A DNA stretch of 64,000 nt, from positions 434,001 to 498,000 of the forward strand of contig CBDCNH010000011.1 in the NCBI GenBank assembly GCA_965219015.1. The letters are read 5' to 3'. This DNA is from CBDCNH01 sp965219015 (GTDB lineage: Bacteria > Pseudomonadota > Alphaproteobacteria > Rhodobacterales > Rhodobacteraceae). The notes beneath the pieces are model-generated. The model had not been told where the DNA came from. It searched no databases and saw nothing but the letters and a program-made list of their open reading frames with translations. Position 1 is the first letter of the stretch. Every line of letters begins with the position of its first letter. Shown here piece by piece: positions 1 to 9,630 of the stretch. A program made the position numbers and the translations under genes.

Positions 1-359
1 TGGCGGGGCTGCAGACGGTGCCCGACGCGCTCCTGCGCGCGGCGCAGGTCGATGGCGCGAACACCTGGCAGCGCTTCCTCCACGTCACGCTGCCGCATCT
101 CAAGGGCGTGTCGATGGTGACGCTGCTCCTTCTCCTCGTGAGCAACTTCAACTCGTTCATCGTCCCCTACATCATGACCGGCGGCGGGCCGGCGGGGGCC
201 TCCGACATCTGGATCACGCAGATCTACCAGATCGCCTTCGGCCGGCAGCGCTGGGGCGTGGCCTCGGCCTACTCGGTGATCCTCTTCGTGGTGATGGCGG
301 CGATCGGCTACTTCTACGTCAAGGCGCTGACGCGCGGCGACGAGCGGGGTGCGTCGTGA
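1..359 (+). CDS. Sugar ABC transporter permease, MalF type (5' truncated)
   Basis: This is the C-terminal end of an inner-membrane permease of the binding-protein-dependent sugar ABC family; the gene begins before the window. The reading frame is open from base 3 and ends with TGA at 357-359. The visible part opens inside the EAA coupling loop that docks on the ATPase (AQVDGANTWQRFLHVTLP), followed by two hydrophobic segments, which fits the last part of a MalF/UgpA-type subunit. The partner permease and ATPase follow directly. Together they would import the sugar or sugar acid used by the downstream dehydratases. The substrate cannot be read from this fragment. Confidence 0.9.
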   Translation, partial: AGLQTVPDALLRAAQVDGANTWQRFLHVTLPHLKGVSMVTLLLLLVSNFNSFIVPYIMTGGGPAGASDIWITQIYQIAFGRQRWGVASAYSVILFVVMAAIGYFYVKALTRGDERGAS

Positions 360-377
360 CGGCCGTCGGTTTCGGGA

Positions 378-432
378 GCGCCTGGTGAGGCGGGTCGACT
401 CTTCCAGGGGCGCCCGGTGAGGCGGGTCGACT
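378..432. repeat. Pair of 23-bp direct repeats at the start of the second permease gene
   Basis: Bases 378-400 and 410-432 are the same 23-bp sequence with one mismatch (T383 against C415); the shared core is GGTGAGGCGGGTCGACT. The second copy holds the GTG start codon and first codons of the permease gene, and the first copy carries an out-of-frame decoy of that start 32 bp upstream. It looks like a recent short duplication. Confidence 0.85.
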
Positions 433-1261
433 GGTGGCGCTGGAGCGGGCGGGTCTACCTCGTCCTCCTCCTCTTCTTCACCGCCGTGCCGATGGTCTGG
501 ATGGTGCTGACCTCGATCAAGACGCAGTTCGCCGCCATGCAATACCCGCCGCAATGGTGGCCGAAGGAGCCGACGCTCGCGAACTACCGCAAGCTCCTCG
601 ACCCGACCAACTCGACCGGGCACGACTTCCTCCTCTACTTCCGCAACAGCCTCTGGGTCTCGACCGCGACGACCGTGCTCGGCGTCGTGATCGCGGTGCC
701 GGCCGCCTATGCGTTCTCGCGCTTCCGGTTTCCGGGCCGCACCGCGCTCTTCTTCTCGGTGCTCCTTCGCAACATGTTCCCGGCCGTCGTGTTCCTGATG
801 CCGCTCTTTCTGATGATGCGCTGGCTCGGGCTCGTCGGCAGCCACGCCTCGCTGATCCTGACCTACCTCACCTTCGGCTTGCCGCTGTCGATCTGGCTGC
901 TGAAGGGCTTCTACGACAACATCCCCGTCCAGCTCGAACAGGCCGCGCGCATCGACGGTGCCACGCGGTTCCAGGCGTTCCTCCTCATCGTCATGCCGCT
1001 CTCGACGCCCGGCATCATCGCGACCTCGATCTTCTCGTTCATCGGCGCGTGGAACGAGTTCGTCTACGCCAACGTGTTCCTCAATCGAAAGGACATGCTG
1101 ACGCTCCCCGTGGGCATCCAGCGCTTCTTCTCGGAGTTCTCGACCGACTGGCCCGGCCTGATGGCGGCGACGTTCCTGATGTCGGTGCCGGTGGTGGTGC
1201 TCTTCCTCGTGCTGCAGAAGTTCTTCGTCCGGGCGCTCACCGAAGGCGCGGTGAAGCACTG

Positions 1262-1262
<1 letters not shown>
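417..1262 (+). CDS. Sugar ABC transporter permease, MalG type
   Basis: 281-residue inner-membrane permease of the MalG/UgpE type, the second transmembrane subunit of a carbohydrate importer. The protein shows about six hydrophobic segments and the EAA loop near residues 178-196 (EQAARIDGATRFQAFLLIVM). The start is GTG 417. An identical-looking GTG at 385 is out of frame because of a short duplication, so 417 is the supported choice. The stop overlaps the ATG of the ATPase gene as TGATG, implying translational coupling. The family imports mono- or oligosaccharides and related acids; the neighbouring dehydratases suggest an aldonate or uronate. Confidence 0.92.
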
Positions 1263-2356
<1,094 letters not shown>

Positions 2357-2395
2357 ACCGTCGCTAACAGAAAATCGCTATCGCTTGGATGACGC

Positions 2396-3580
2396 ATGAA
2401 AATCACCGCTATCAGAACCGCCGTGATCGACGGAAACTTCCCTTGGGTGCTCGTCCGCATCGAGACCGACGGGGGTGAGACCGGCCTCGGCGAGGCCTAC
2501 TGGGGTGCCGGCGTCGCCGAGCTCGTCCACCGCGCGGCGCCCCTCCTAATCGGCGAGGATCCGACCAACGTCGCGCGGCTCGTCTACCTCATGGAGCGCG
2601 CGCTCTCCGGCGAGGGCTCGCAGGGCGGCGTCACCGCGACCGCCATCTCCGGCATCGAGATCGCGCTCTGGGATCTCATGGGCCGCGTCCACGGCCTGCC
2701 GATCTCGACCTTCTTCGGCGGCCGTTTCCGCGAGCGCATCCGCATCTACGCCGACTGCCACGAGGGCGAGAGCCACGCGCCCGAGACCTACGCCGCGCGG
2801 GCGCGCGAGGTGGCGGGCGCCGGGTTCACCGCGATCAAGTTCGACCTCGACAACGCCAACCCGCACACGCTCGACCTCAGCGACACGGCGCATGTCCGGC
2901 GCGAGTGGGTCGAGCCCTACAACCGCACCATCGGATCGCAGGAGCTGGCCTGGATGGTTTCGGTCGCGACGGCGGTGCGCGAGGCGGTGGGGCCGGAGGT
3001 GATGGTGGCGATGGACGCGCACTGGAAGTTCGGCGTCAACGATGCGGTCCGCCTCGCGCAGGCGCTCGAGCCCCTGGACCTCATGTGGCTCGAAGACCCC
3101 GTGCCGCCCCTCAACATCGCCGCCCAGCGCGAGGTGACGCGCTCCACGCGCACGCCGATCTGCACCGGCGAGAACCTCTACTGGCACCAGGGCTACCGCG
3201 AGCTGATCGAGACGCAGGCGGTGCGGATCGTGGCGCCGGACGTGCCCAAGATGGGCGGGCTTCTCGAGTTCAAGAAGGTCGCCGACCACGCGAACCTCTA
3301 TTACATGAACGTCGCACCCCACAACGTCGCGAGCCCGATCGGCACCGTGGCCGCGGCGCATGTCTGCGCGGCGGTGCCGAACTTCCTGGTGATGGAGTAC
3401 CACGCGCACGACGTCCCCTGGTGGAGCGACCTCGTCGACGGCGACCGCCCGCTGGTCGACGGCTACCTGCCCCTCAGCCAGCGCCCCGGCCACGGGCTCG
3501 CGCTCAACGAGGACGTGGCGCGGGCGCATCTGAAGCCGGGGTTCAGCTACTTCGGCGAAGGCCCGACCGCCGCGCCATGA
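2396..3580 (+). CDS. Enolase-superfamily sugar-acid dehydratase (paralog 1)
   Basis: 394-residue member of the mandelate racemase branch of the enolase superfamily, whose members abstract the alpha proton of sugar acids with Mg2+ and usually dehydrate them. Visible features are an N-terminal capping domain to about residue 125 and a barrel with metal ligands Asp207 (MDAHW), Glu233 (WLEDP) and Glu259 (GENLY). A histidine general acid/base sits at about His309 (APHNVASP), and Lys148 (AIKFD) lies in the position of the second base. The gene starts 39 bp after the ATPase and overlaps the next dehydratase (ATGA). It most resembles galactonate/gluconate-type dehydratases; the exact substrate is not determinable by eye. 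Confidence 0.9.
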   Translation: MKITAIRTAVIDGNFPWVLVRIETDGGETGLGEAYWGAGVAELVHRAAPLLIGEDPTNVARLVYLMERALSGEGSQGGVTATAISGIEIALWDLMGRVHGLPISTFFGGRFRERIRIYADCHEGESHAPETYAARAREVAGAGFTAIKFDLDNANPHTLDLSDTAHVRREWVEPYNRTIGSQELAWMVSVATAVREAVGPEVMVAMDAHWKFGVNDAVRLAQALEPLDLMWLEDPVPPLNIAAQREVTRSTRTPICTGENLYWHQGYRELIETQAVRIVAPDVPKMGGLLEFKKVADHANLYYMNVAPHNVASPIGTVAAAHVCAAVPNFLVMEYHAHDVPWWSDLVDGDRPLVDGYLPLSQRPGHGLALNEDVARAHLKPGFSYFGEGPTAAP

Positions 3581-4773
3581 AGATCGTCGAGGCCCGCGTC
3601 ATCGTCGCCTCGCCGGGGCGCAACTTCGTCACGCTGAAGATCGTGACGGACGAGGGGCTTCACGGGCTCGGCGACGCGACGGTGAACGGGCGCGAGCTCG
3701 CGGTCGTGGCCTATCTCGAAGCGCACGTCATCCCCTGCCTCCTCGGCCGCGACGCGAACCGGATCGAGGACACCTGGGCCTACCTCTACCGCGGCGCCTA
3801 CTGGCGGCGGGGCCCGATCACGATGGCGGCGATCTCGGCGGTGGACGTGGCGCTCTGGGACATCAAGGCGAAGGCGGCGGGGATGCCGCTCTACGAGGTG
3901 CTCGGCGGGGCCTCGAGGGCGCATGTCCGGTTCTACGGCCACGCCTCGGGCGGCAGCATCCCCGAGACGGTCGAGGCGGCGCGGGCCCTGGGCGAGGCCG
4001 GGCTGACGGCGATCCGCGCGCAGGTCGGCATCCCCGGCCTGCCGCCGGTCTACGGCACCCATGCGACGCGGTCCGACGGCCCGCCGCGGCCGCACGAGGA
4101 GGTCTGGTCGACGCCAAGGTACCTCCGGCACGTGCCGAAGCTCTTCGAGGCGCTGCGGGACGCGATGGGCGACGAGGTCGACCTCTTGCACGACGCGCAC
4201 CACCGGCTGACGCCGATCGAGGCCGCGCGCCTCGGCCGCGACCTCGAGCCGTACCGGCTGTTCTGGCTCGAGGACCCGGTTCCCGCGGAACTCCCCGAGG
4301 GCTACCGCACGATCCGCCAGCACACCGTGACCCCGATCGCGCTCGGCGAGGTGTTCAACACTGTCTGGGACGCGCGGCTGGTGATCGCCGAGGGGCTCAT
4401 CGACTACATCCGCACCACCTCGGTCCATGCGGGCGGCGTGACCGGGTTGCGGCGCATCTTCGATTTCGCCGCGATCCACCACGTCCGCTCCGCGTGCCAC
4501 GGGCCCGAGGACGTGTCGCCGGTGGCGATGGGGGCGAACCTGCACCTCGGTCTCTGGGTGCCGAACTTCGGCATCCAGGAGTATTCCGGCTACACGGAGG
4601 CCACGCACGAGATGTTCCCGCACGCCTGGACCGCCGCGCGCGGGGCGATGCATCCCGGCGACGCACCGGGCCACGGCGTCGATATCGACGAGGCCGTGGC
4701 TGCGCGCCACCCCTACGAGCCCGCCTACCTGCCCGTCGCCCGGCTCGAGGACGGCACGCTGTGGCACTGGTGA
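3577..4773 (+). CDS. manD: D-mannonate dehydratase, ManD type (paralog 2)
   Basis: 398-residue enolase-superfamily enzyme predicted to convert D-mannonate to 2-keto-3-deoxygluconate. The protein opens with the ManD-like GRNFVTLKI segment and contains the block YRGAYWRRGP. Arg147 (AIRAQ) and Tyr159 (VYG) are in the positions used as base and partner in characterised ManD, with Asp206/His208 (LLHDAHH), Glu232 (WLEDP) and Glu258 (LGEVFNT). It ends with the ManD-type tail LPVARLEDGT and a terminal Trp. The loop after residue 160 is shorter than in the ManD sequences I recall, so galactonate or gluconate activity is possible. The ATG overlaps the previous gene's stop. The closely related RspA proteins are the main alternative name. 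Confidence 0.88.
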   Translation: MKIVEARVIVASPGRNFVTLKIVTDEGLHGLGDATVNGRELAVVAYLEAHVIPCLLGRDANRIEDTWAYLYRGAYWRRGPITMAAISAVDVALWDIKAKAAGMPLYEVLGGASRAHVRFYGHASGGSIPETVEAARALGEAGLTAIRAQVGIPGLPPVYGTHATRSDGPPRPHEEVWSTPRYLRHVPKLFEALRDAMGDEVDLLHDAHHRLTPIEAARLGRDLEPYRLFWLEDPVPAELPEGYRTIRQHTVTPIALGEVFNTVWDARLVIAEGLIDYIRTTSVHAGGVTGLRRIFDFAAIHHVRSACHGPEDVSPVAMGANLHLGLWVPNFGIQEYSGYTEATHEMFPHAWTAARGAMHPGDAPGHGVDIDEAVAARHPYEPAYLPVARLEDGTLWHW

Positions 4774-4777
4774 GCGC

Positions 4778-5917
4778 ATGAGGATCACCGCCGTCCTGAG
4801 CTACCCGGTCTGGATCGGGCACCGCAACCAGATGCTCGTCAAGATCGAGACCGACGCCGGCCATCACGGCTGGGGCGAGGCCGGGCTCTCGGGCCGCGAG
4901 CGCGCGGTCGCGGGCGCCGTCGAGCATTACGCCGAATGGCTTGTCGGGCGCGATCCGCGGGCGATCGGCGCGCTCTGGCAGGAGATGTACCGCTCGCAGT
5001 ACTTCGAGGGCGGGCGCGTGCTCACGGCCGCGATCTCGGCCATCGACATCGCGCTCCACGACCTCAAGGGAAAGGCGCTCGGCGTGCCGGTCCACGAGCT
5101 CCTCGGCGGCCGCCACCGCGACCGCGTGCCGACCTTCGCGACCGTCGCGGGCTCCACGGCCGACGAGATCGTCGCCTCGGCGCTGGCGCTGCAGGCCGCC
5201 GGCTGGGACGCGATCCGGGTCTTCCCGCTCGGCGAGGCGGGCGGCGTCTTCGAGCCGCGCCGGAGCATCGCGCTCACCGTGCCGCTCGTCCTCGCGGTGC
5301 GCGCGGCCCTCGGGCCCGGCGCCGTCCTCGGCATCGACTACCACCACCGGCTCTCGCCCGCCGAGGCCGCGAGCTTCTGCCAGCGCCTGCCGCCCGGCAC
5401 GCTCGACTTCATCGAGGAGCCGATCCGCGACGAGACGCCCGAGGCCTACGAGGCGCTGCGCCGCCTCACGGCCGTGCCCTTCGCCATCGGCGAGGAGTTC
5501 GCCTCGAAGTGGCAGTTCCTGCCTTATGTCGAGCGCGGCATCCATGCCTTCAACCGCATCGACGTCAGCAACGTCGGCGGGCTCACCGAGGCGATGAAGG
5601 TCGCAGGCTGGTCGGAGGCGCATTACGTCGACCTCATGCCGCACAACCCGCTCGGGCCGGTCTGCACGGCGGCGACGGTTGCGCTCGCCGCCGCGGTGCC
5701 GAACCTCGCCTGGGTGGAGGTCTGGCACCGCCCGCCCGACCCGGAGGCCGACGCGATCTTCCCGGTGCAGCCGCGGCTCGAGGGCACCGCCTACCCCGTC
5801 GGCGATGCGCCGGGGCTTGGCGTCGAGGTCGACGAGGACCGCGTGGCGGTAGAGGCGTTCCGCTTCTGGGAGGCGCCGCACTGGCGCCGCGACGACGGCT
5901 CGGTGACGAATTGGTAG
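4778..5917 (+). CDS. Enolase-superfamily sugar-acid dehydratase, DgoD-like (paralog 3)
   Basis: 379-residue third enolase-superfamily protein in a row, four bases after manD. Metal ligands are Asp187 (GIDYHH), Glu213 (FIEEP) and Glu239 (IGEEF); His189 beside the first ligand and His289 (MPHNPLGP) match the two-histidine pattern of D-galactonate dehydratase. The motif MPHNPLGPVCTAA is characteristic of that group. The likely product is a 2-keto-3-deoxy sugar acid. It differs clearly in sequence from its two neighbours, so this is an old paralog set rather than a fresh duplication, and the three probably handle different epimers. DgoD itself is the best guess but is unproven. Confidence 0.88.
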   Translation: MRITAVLSYPVWIGHRNQMLVKIETDAGHHGWGEAGLSGRERAVAGAVEHYAEWLVGRDPRAIGALWQEMYRSQYFEGGRVLTAAISAIDIALHDLKGKALGVPVHELLGGRHRDRVPTFATVAGSTADEIVASALALQAAGWDAIRVFPLGEAGGVFEPRRSIALTVPLVLAVRAALGPGAVLGIDYHHRLSPAEAASFCQRLPPGTLDFIEEPIRDETPEAYEALRRLTAVPFAIGEEFASKWQFLPYVERGIHAFNRIDVSNVGGLTEAMKVAGWSEAHYVDLMPHNPLGPVCTAATVALAAAVPNLAWVEVWHRPPDPEADAIFPVQPRLEGTAYPVGDAPGLGVEVDEDRVAVEAFRFWEAPHWRRDDGSVTNW

Positions 5918-6693
5918 GCGCGCGCACGTTCGAGGGCCGCGCGGCGCTCGTCACCGGCGGCGGCTCGGGCATCGGCCGCGCGACGGCGCTGCGGCTTGGC
6001 GCCGAGGGTGCGGAGGTTGCCGTGCTGGACCTCCTCGCGGACCGCGCCGAGGCGGTGCGCGCCGAGATCGGGGCGCTGGGCGGACGCGCGCGCGCCCTCG
6101 CCGCCGACGTCGCCGACGAGGCCGCGATGCGCGCCGCCTTCGGCACGCTCGACCGGCTCGACCTCATCGTCGCCAACGCCGGCATCAACGGCACCTGGGC
6201 GCCCCTGGACGAGCTCACCCCCGCCGAATGGGATCGCACGATCGCGGTCAACCTGCGCGGCGCGTTCCTCACGCTCCACCTCGGCGTGCCGCTCCTCAAG
6301 GCGGCGGGCGGCGGCGCCGTCGTCGTGGTCGCCTCCGTCAACGGCACGCGCAAGTTCACCACCGGCGGCGCCGTCGCCTACGCCGCCGCGAAGGCCGGAC
6401 AGGCGGCGATGGCGGACCAGCTCGCACTCGAGCTCGCCCGCCACGGCATCCGCGTGAACTCCGTGCTCCCGGGCCGCACCGAGACGCGGATGGGCGAGAA
6501 CACCGCGCGCCGCAACGCCGAGGCCGCCGCGATCCGCGCCGTGTTCCCCGACGGCGACATCCCCCTGACCGGCGACGCCGGAGCGACGCCGGACGCGGTG
6601 GCCGATGCCATCGCCTACCTCCTCGGCCCGGGCGCACGCCACGTCACCGGCACGCGGCTGGTGGTCGACGGCGGCCAGTCGCTCCTCAACTGA
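5911..6693 (+). CDS. SDR-family NAD(P)-dependent dehydrogenase
   Basis: 260-residue classical short-chain dehydrogenase. It shows the cofactor motif TGGGSGIG (residues 15-22), NAG at 89-91 and the catalytic set Ser142, Tyr157 and Lys161 (YAAAK). No ATG or GTG exists at the right place; TTG 5911, which overlaps the stop of the preceding dehydratase, is the best start and gives the normal family length. In this operon it may oxidise a sugar, lactone precursor or keto-deoxy intermediate; that role is inferred from context only. The C-terminal GTRLVVDGGQ is typical of the family. Confidence 0.88.
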   Translation: MVGARTFEGRAALVTGGGSGIGRATALRLGAEGAEVAVLDLLADRAEAVRAEIGALGGRARALAADVADEAAMRAAFGTLDRLDLIVANAGINGTWAPLDELTPAEWDRTIAVNLRGAFLTLHLGVPLLKAAGGGAVVVVASVNGTRKFTTGGAVAYAAAKAGQAAMADQLALELARHGIRVNSVLPGRTETRMGENTARRNAEAAAIRAVFPDGDIPLTGDAGATPDAVADAIAYLLGPGARHVTGTRLVVDGGQSLLN

Positions 6694-6705
6694 AGGAAAG
6701 CCCCC

Positions 6706-7461
6706 ATGCCCATCGACATCCCCGACATCGCCCGCCCGCCCGCCGACGTGGTGGCCGCGCTGCGCGCCATCGGCGCCGCGACCGCGAGCTCGACGCTGCA
6801 CCAAATGGGCATCCGCGACGCGCACATGCACGGGCCCGTGGCCTGGGCGGCGGGGCAGGCCATCGCGGGCCCCGCGCTCACGCTCCAGTTCATGCCGAAG
6901 CGCGAGGATCTCTACGGCGAGGGCGAGTACGACGACCCCGAGAAGCAGCTCCACCGCCACGTCCTCTACCTCGCCCAGCCGGGCGACGTGGTGGTGGTCG
7001 ACGCGCGCGGCGACATGACCGCGGGCGTGTTCGGCGAGATGATGCTCACCTATTTCAAGGGCCGCGGCGGCGCGGGCGTGGTGATCGACGGCTGCATCCG
7101 CGACTACCCCAACGCGAAGGATCTTGGCCTCGGGATGTGGATCCGGGGCCTCACGCCCAACTTCCACACCCAGACCGGGCTCATGCCCTTCGCGGTCAAC
7201 GTCGCCATCGCCTGCGGCGGCGTGACAGTGCTCCCCGGCGACATCATCGTCGCCGACGACGACGGCGCGGTCTGCGTGCCCGCGGCGCTCGCGGAGCGGG
7301 TGGTCGCGGAGGCGGGCGTCGCGCACGAATGGGAGGACTTCTCGCGGCTGAAGCTCTCCGAGGGCGCGCCGCTGCAGCGCTACTACCCCCTCCACCCCGA
7401 CGCGCGGCCCGAATACGACGCCTGGCGCCGCCTCAACCCGATCGTGCCGCCGAAGGCGTAG
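6706..7461 (+). CDS. RraA-like family protein, probable class II pyruvate aldolase
   Basis: 251-residue protein of the RraA / HMG-CHA aldolase fold. The family motif runs from PGDVVVVDARGD (about 92-103) through AGVFGEMM to GVVIDGCIRD, with Arg132-Asp133 as the expected substrate and metal-site residues. It starts at ATG 6706 with GAAGGAAAG just upstream. Family members include RNase E regulators and metal-dependent retro-aldol enzymes acting on pyruvate-containing acids. After three dehydratases that yield 2-keto-3-deoxy acids, an aldolase that releases pyruvate is the sensible role. It is the last gene of the operon. Confidence 0.85.
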   Translation: MPIDIPDIARPPADVVAALRAIGAATASSTLHQMGIRDAHMHGPVAWAAGQAIAGPALTLQFMPKREDLYGEGEYDDPEKQLHRHVLYLAQPGDVVVVDARGDMTAGVFGEMMLTYFKGRGGAGVVIDGCIRDYPNAKDLGLGMWIRGLTPNFHTQTGLMPFAVNVAIACGGVTVLPGDIIVADDDGAVCVPAALAERVVAEAGVAHEWEDFSRLKLSEGAPLQRYYPLHPDARPEYDAWRRLNPIVPPKA

Positions 7462-8238
7462 GAGCGGCGGATACCCGTCGGCCCTGCGGCCGGCGGGCGT
7501 CATGTCGAGGACGGTCGAGAGCGGATCGAGCCCCGGGCGCGCCGCGGGGATCCTGGCCGGAGGCGGCCTCGGTGATCTCGGCGGACCAGACGTGCGGGAT
7601 GCGGGCGCCGTCGCGGCGAACGACGCAGCTCGCGGCGATTTCGGCGAAGGCTGCGCTCCCCGGGTCGCGGGGGACGTCGCCCGCGGCGCCGCTGAAGACC
7701 GGCAGGTCGGGCATCGCGCGCGCTTGGCCGCGACGCGCCGGTCGCCCCGCGCGGGCGACGAAGGCCAGCCCCGCGTTGCCGCGGAGCGGCGCCACCCGCA
7801 GCGCCAGCGCCGCCGTCAGGCCCGCGCCTATCGGGCAGGGCCGCTCGCGCTCCGGGCCGAACATGGAGCCGCGACCGACCCCGCCCGCCTCGGCAGTGGA
7901 GCGATCGCCGCGCGCCACCCGCGCGCCCGGCGGCGACGCTCCCGGTCCGGCGGCGCAGCTCGCACGCGCGCGAGGCGCCCCGAGCGCGACGGCATCACCG
8001 ACATCGGGGTCATTGGCGCAGCTCGTACGCGCGCGCGAGGCGTCCCAGGTCGACCGCCCCAAGCGCCGCCGGGCGCAGCTCGTGCGCGCGCGCGAGACGC
8101 CCCTCGCGGGCCGCGCTTCCGCCAGGACGGCGGACCGGATGGCGTGCCGCCAGTGCGGCGGCCGGGTGGAGGTCGGCTGGCATGGCGGTCCCTCCTGTTT
8201 GCGGTCAATGTACCACGGCCGCGACAAGAAGGAGCGCC
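7462..8238. other. Gene-poor stretch, possibly a decayed gene
   Basis: About 780 bases without a convincing gene. The frames that stay open are arginine/alanine-rich and look like GC-driven shadows. On the minus strand around 7560-7860 there is a more protein-like run (for example VVRRDGARIPHVWSAEIT), which could be the remains of a gene; I do not recognise its family. The right half carries three spaced copies of a repeat (separate entry). The last 30 bases hold the ribosome-binding site of the next gene. Confidence 0.5.
7952..8099. repeat. Three spaced 26-28-bp repeats
   Basis: Copies lie at 7952-7977, 8015-8042 and 8072-8099. All begin GGCGCAGCTCG and continue through a CG-alternating run to CGAG followed by GCG or ACG. 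Starts are 63 and 57 bp apart and the intervening 37- and 29-bp segments are unrelated. Copies differ in the length of the CG run and at a few bases. This is too degenerate and too short for CRISPR. Read on the minus strand, each copy encodes a version of SRARTSCA. Confidence 0.7.
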
Positions 8239-9630
8239 ATGTCCATCCGCTGGGGCGTCCTCGTCGTGCTCGGCGTCACGCTGTGGCGCGTCGTGATGCT
8301 CGCCTTCGACCGCACCGACCTCTTCGTCGACGAGGCGCAATACTGGTTCTGGGGCCGGAACCTCGACTGGGGCTACTACTCGAAGCCGCCGCTGATCGGC
8401 TGGCTGATCCGCGCCGCGACCACGCTCGCGGGCTCGGACGCGCGGTTCTTCGTGCGGTTGCCCGCGCCGCTCCTGCACATGGCGACCGCGCTACTGCTGA
8501 TGGCCGCGGCCGCGCGCGTCCTGCCGCCGCGGGGCGTGGGCGCGGTGGGGGCGCTCTACGTCACGCTGCCCTTGGCGGCGCTCGGCTCGGCGCTCATCTC
8601 CACCGACAGCGTGATGCTGCCGTTCTGGGCGCTGGCGCTCTGGCTCTGGCTCCGCGCCACCGAGCCCGCGCCGCCGGGCTGGACCGGGCCCGCCCTCGGC
8701 GCCGCCATCGGGTTCGGGCTTCTCGCGAAATACGCGATGGCGTACTTCGCGCTCGGGATGGCGCTGGCCGCCTTCGCACCCGCGACCCGCATCCGGTGGC
8801 GGCAGGCGCTTGCCGTCGCGGTGACAACGCTCGCCGTCATCGCGCCGAACCTCGTCTGGAACGCCACCCACGGCGCCGTCACCTTCCGCCATACCGCGGG
8901 CAACGCGGGCCTCGGCGCGGCGGCGCTGCACCCCCTCGGGGCGCTCGGCTTCCTCGCCACGCAGGCGGGCGTGTTCGGGCCGCTGACCGCCGGCGCGCTC
9001 GCCTTGGGCCTTGCGCGCGACCGCCGGCTCGCGGCCTTCGTCCTGCCCCCGCTCCTCGCCGTGGCGACGCTCGCGATGGCCTCTCGCGTGAACGCCAACT
9101 GGGCCGTCGCGGCCTTCGCGGCAGGCACCATCGTCGCGGCGGGCGTGCTGGCGCCGCGCCGCCGGTGGCTCGTGGCGGCGATCCTCGTCAACGGCGCAGC
9201 AACGCTCGCGATCCCGCTCGCCGCGGCCTTCGCGCCCGCCCTGGTCACGCCCGGCGGCGACGTGCTCCTCCACCGCTACCTCGGCCGCGCCGACGTCAGC
9301 CTCGAGATCGCCGACGCCGCGCGCTTCGCGGGCCTCGGCACCATCGTGGCGGGCAACCGCGACATCCTCGCCGACCTCTTCTACACGCTGCGCGCCGAGC
9401 CAATCCGCATCTACGCCTTCGATCGCGGCGGCTTCCCCGACCATTTCTACGAGGCGACGCGCCCCGTCCCGCCGGAGCTTTCCGGCGACGTGCTGGCCGT
9501 CACCTTCGCGCCCTTCCCGTGCCCCGGCACCGAGGCGCTCGGCACCCTACGCTCGGACGCGGGCGCCTACCGCGGCCGCACGATCTGGCTCACCCGCGCG
9601 CCGGCCCGCTGCCTCGCCACGGCCCCGTGA
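8239..9630 (+). CDS. Glycosyltransferase family 39 / ArnT-like membrane protein
   Basis: 463-residue polytopic inner-membrane protein of the PMT/ArnT glycosyltransferase group, which uses polyprenyl-phosphate sugars to modify lipids or proteins on the periplasmic side. The first periplasmic loop carries the family acidic motif in VDEAQYWFWG (about residues 31-40), followed by YYSKPPLIGWLI. About ten hydrophobic helices follow and a C-terminal soluble part of roughly 100 residues. ATG 8239 is preceded by AAGGAG at good spacing, preferred over an in-frame ATG 57 bp upstream. The 3' end overlaps the convergent PAP2 gene by 41 bp. The acceptor is unknown. Confidence 0.85.
   Translation: MSIRWGVLVVLGVTLWRVVMLAFDRTDLFVDEAQYWFWGRNLDWGYYSKPPLIGWLIRAATTLAGSDARFFVRLPAPLLHMATALLLMAAAARVLPPRGVGAVGALYVTLPLAALGSALISTDSVMLPFWALALWLWLRATEPAPPGWTGPALGAAIGFGLLAKYAMAYFALGMALAAFAPATRIRWRQALAVAVTTLAVIAPNLVWNATHGAVTFRHTAGNAGLGAAALHPLGALGFLATQAGVFGPLTAGALALGLARDRRLAAFVLPPLLAVATLAMASRVNANWAVAAFAAGTIVAAGVLAPRRRWLVAAILVNGAATLAIPLAAAFAPALVTPGGDVLLHRYLGRADVSLEIADAARFAGLGTIVAGNRDILADLFYTLRAEPIRIYAFDRGGFPDHFYEATRPVPPELSGDVLAVTFAPFPCPGTEALGTLRSDAGAYRGRTIWLTRAPARCLATAP

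Noticed and set aside
7952..8099. A mini CRISPR array.
   Set aside because: Repeats vary in length and sequence, there are only three, spacers are 37 and 29 bp of similar composition, and no cas gene is present.
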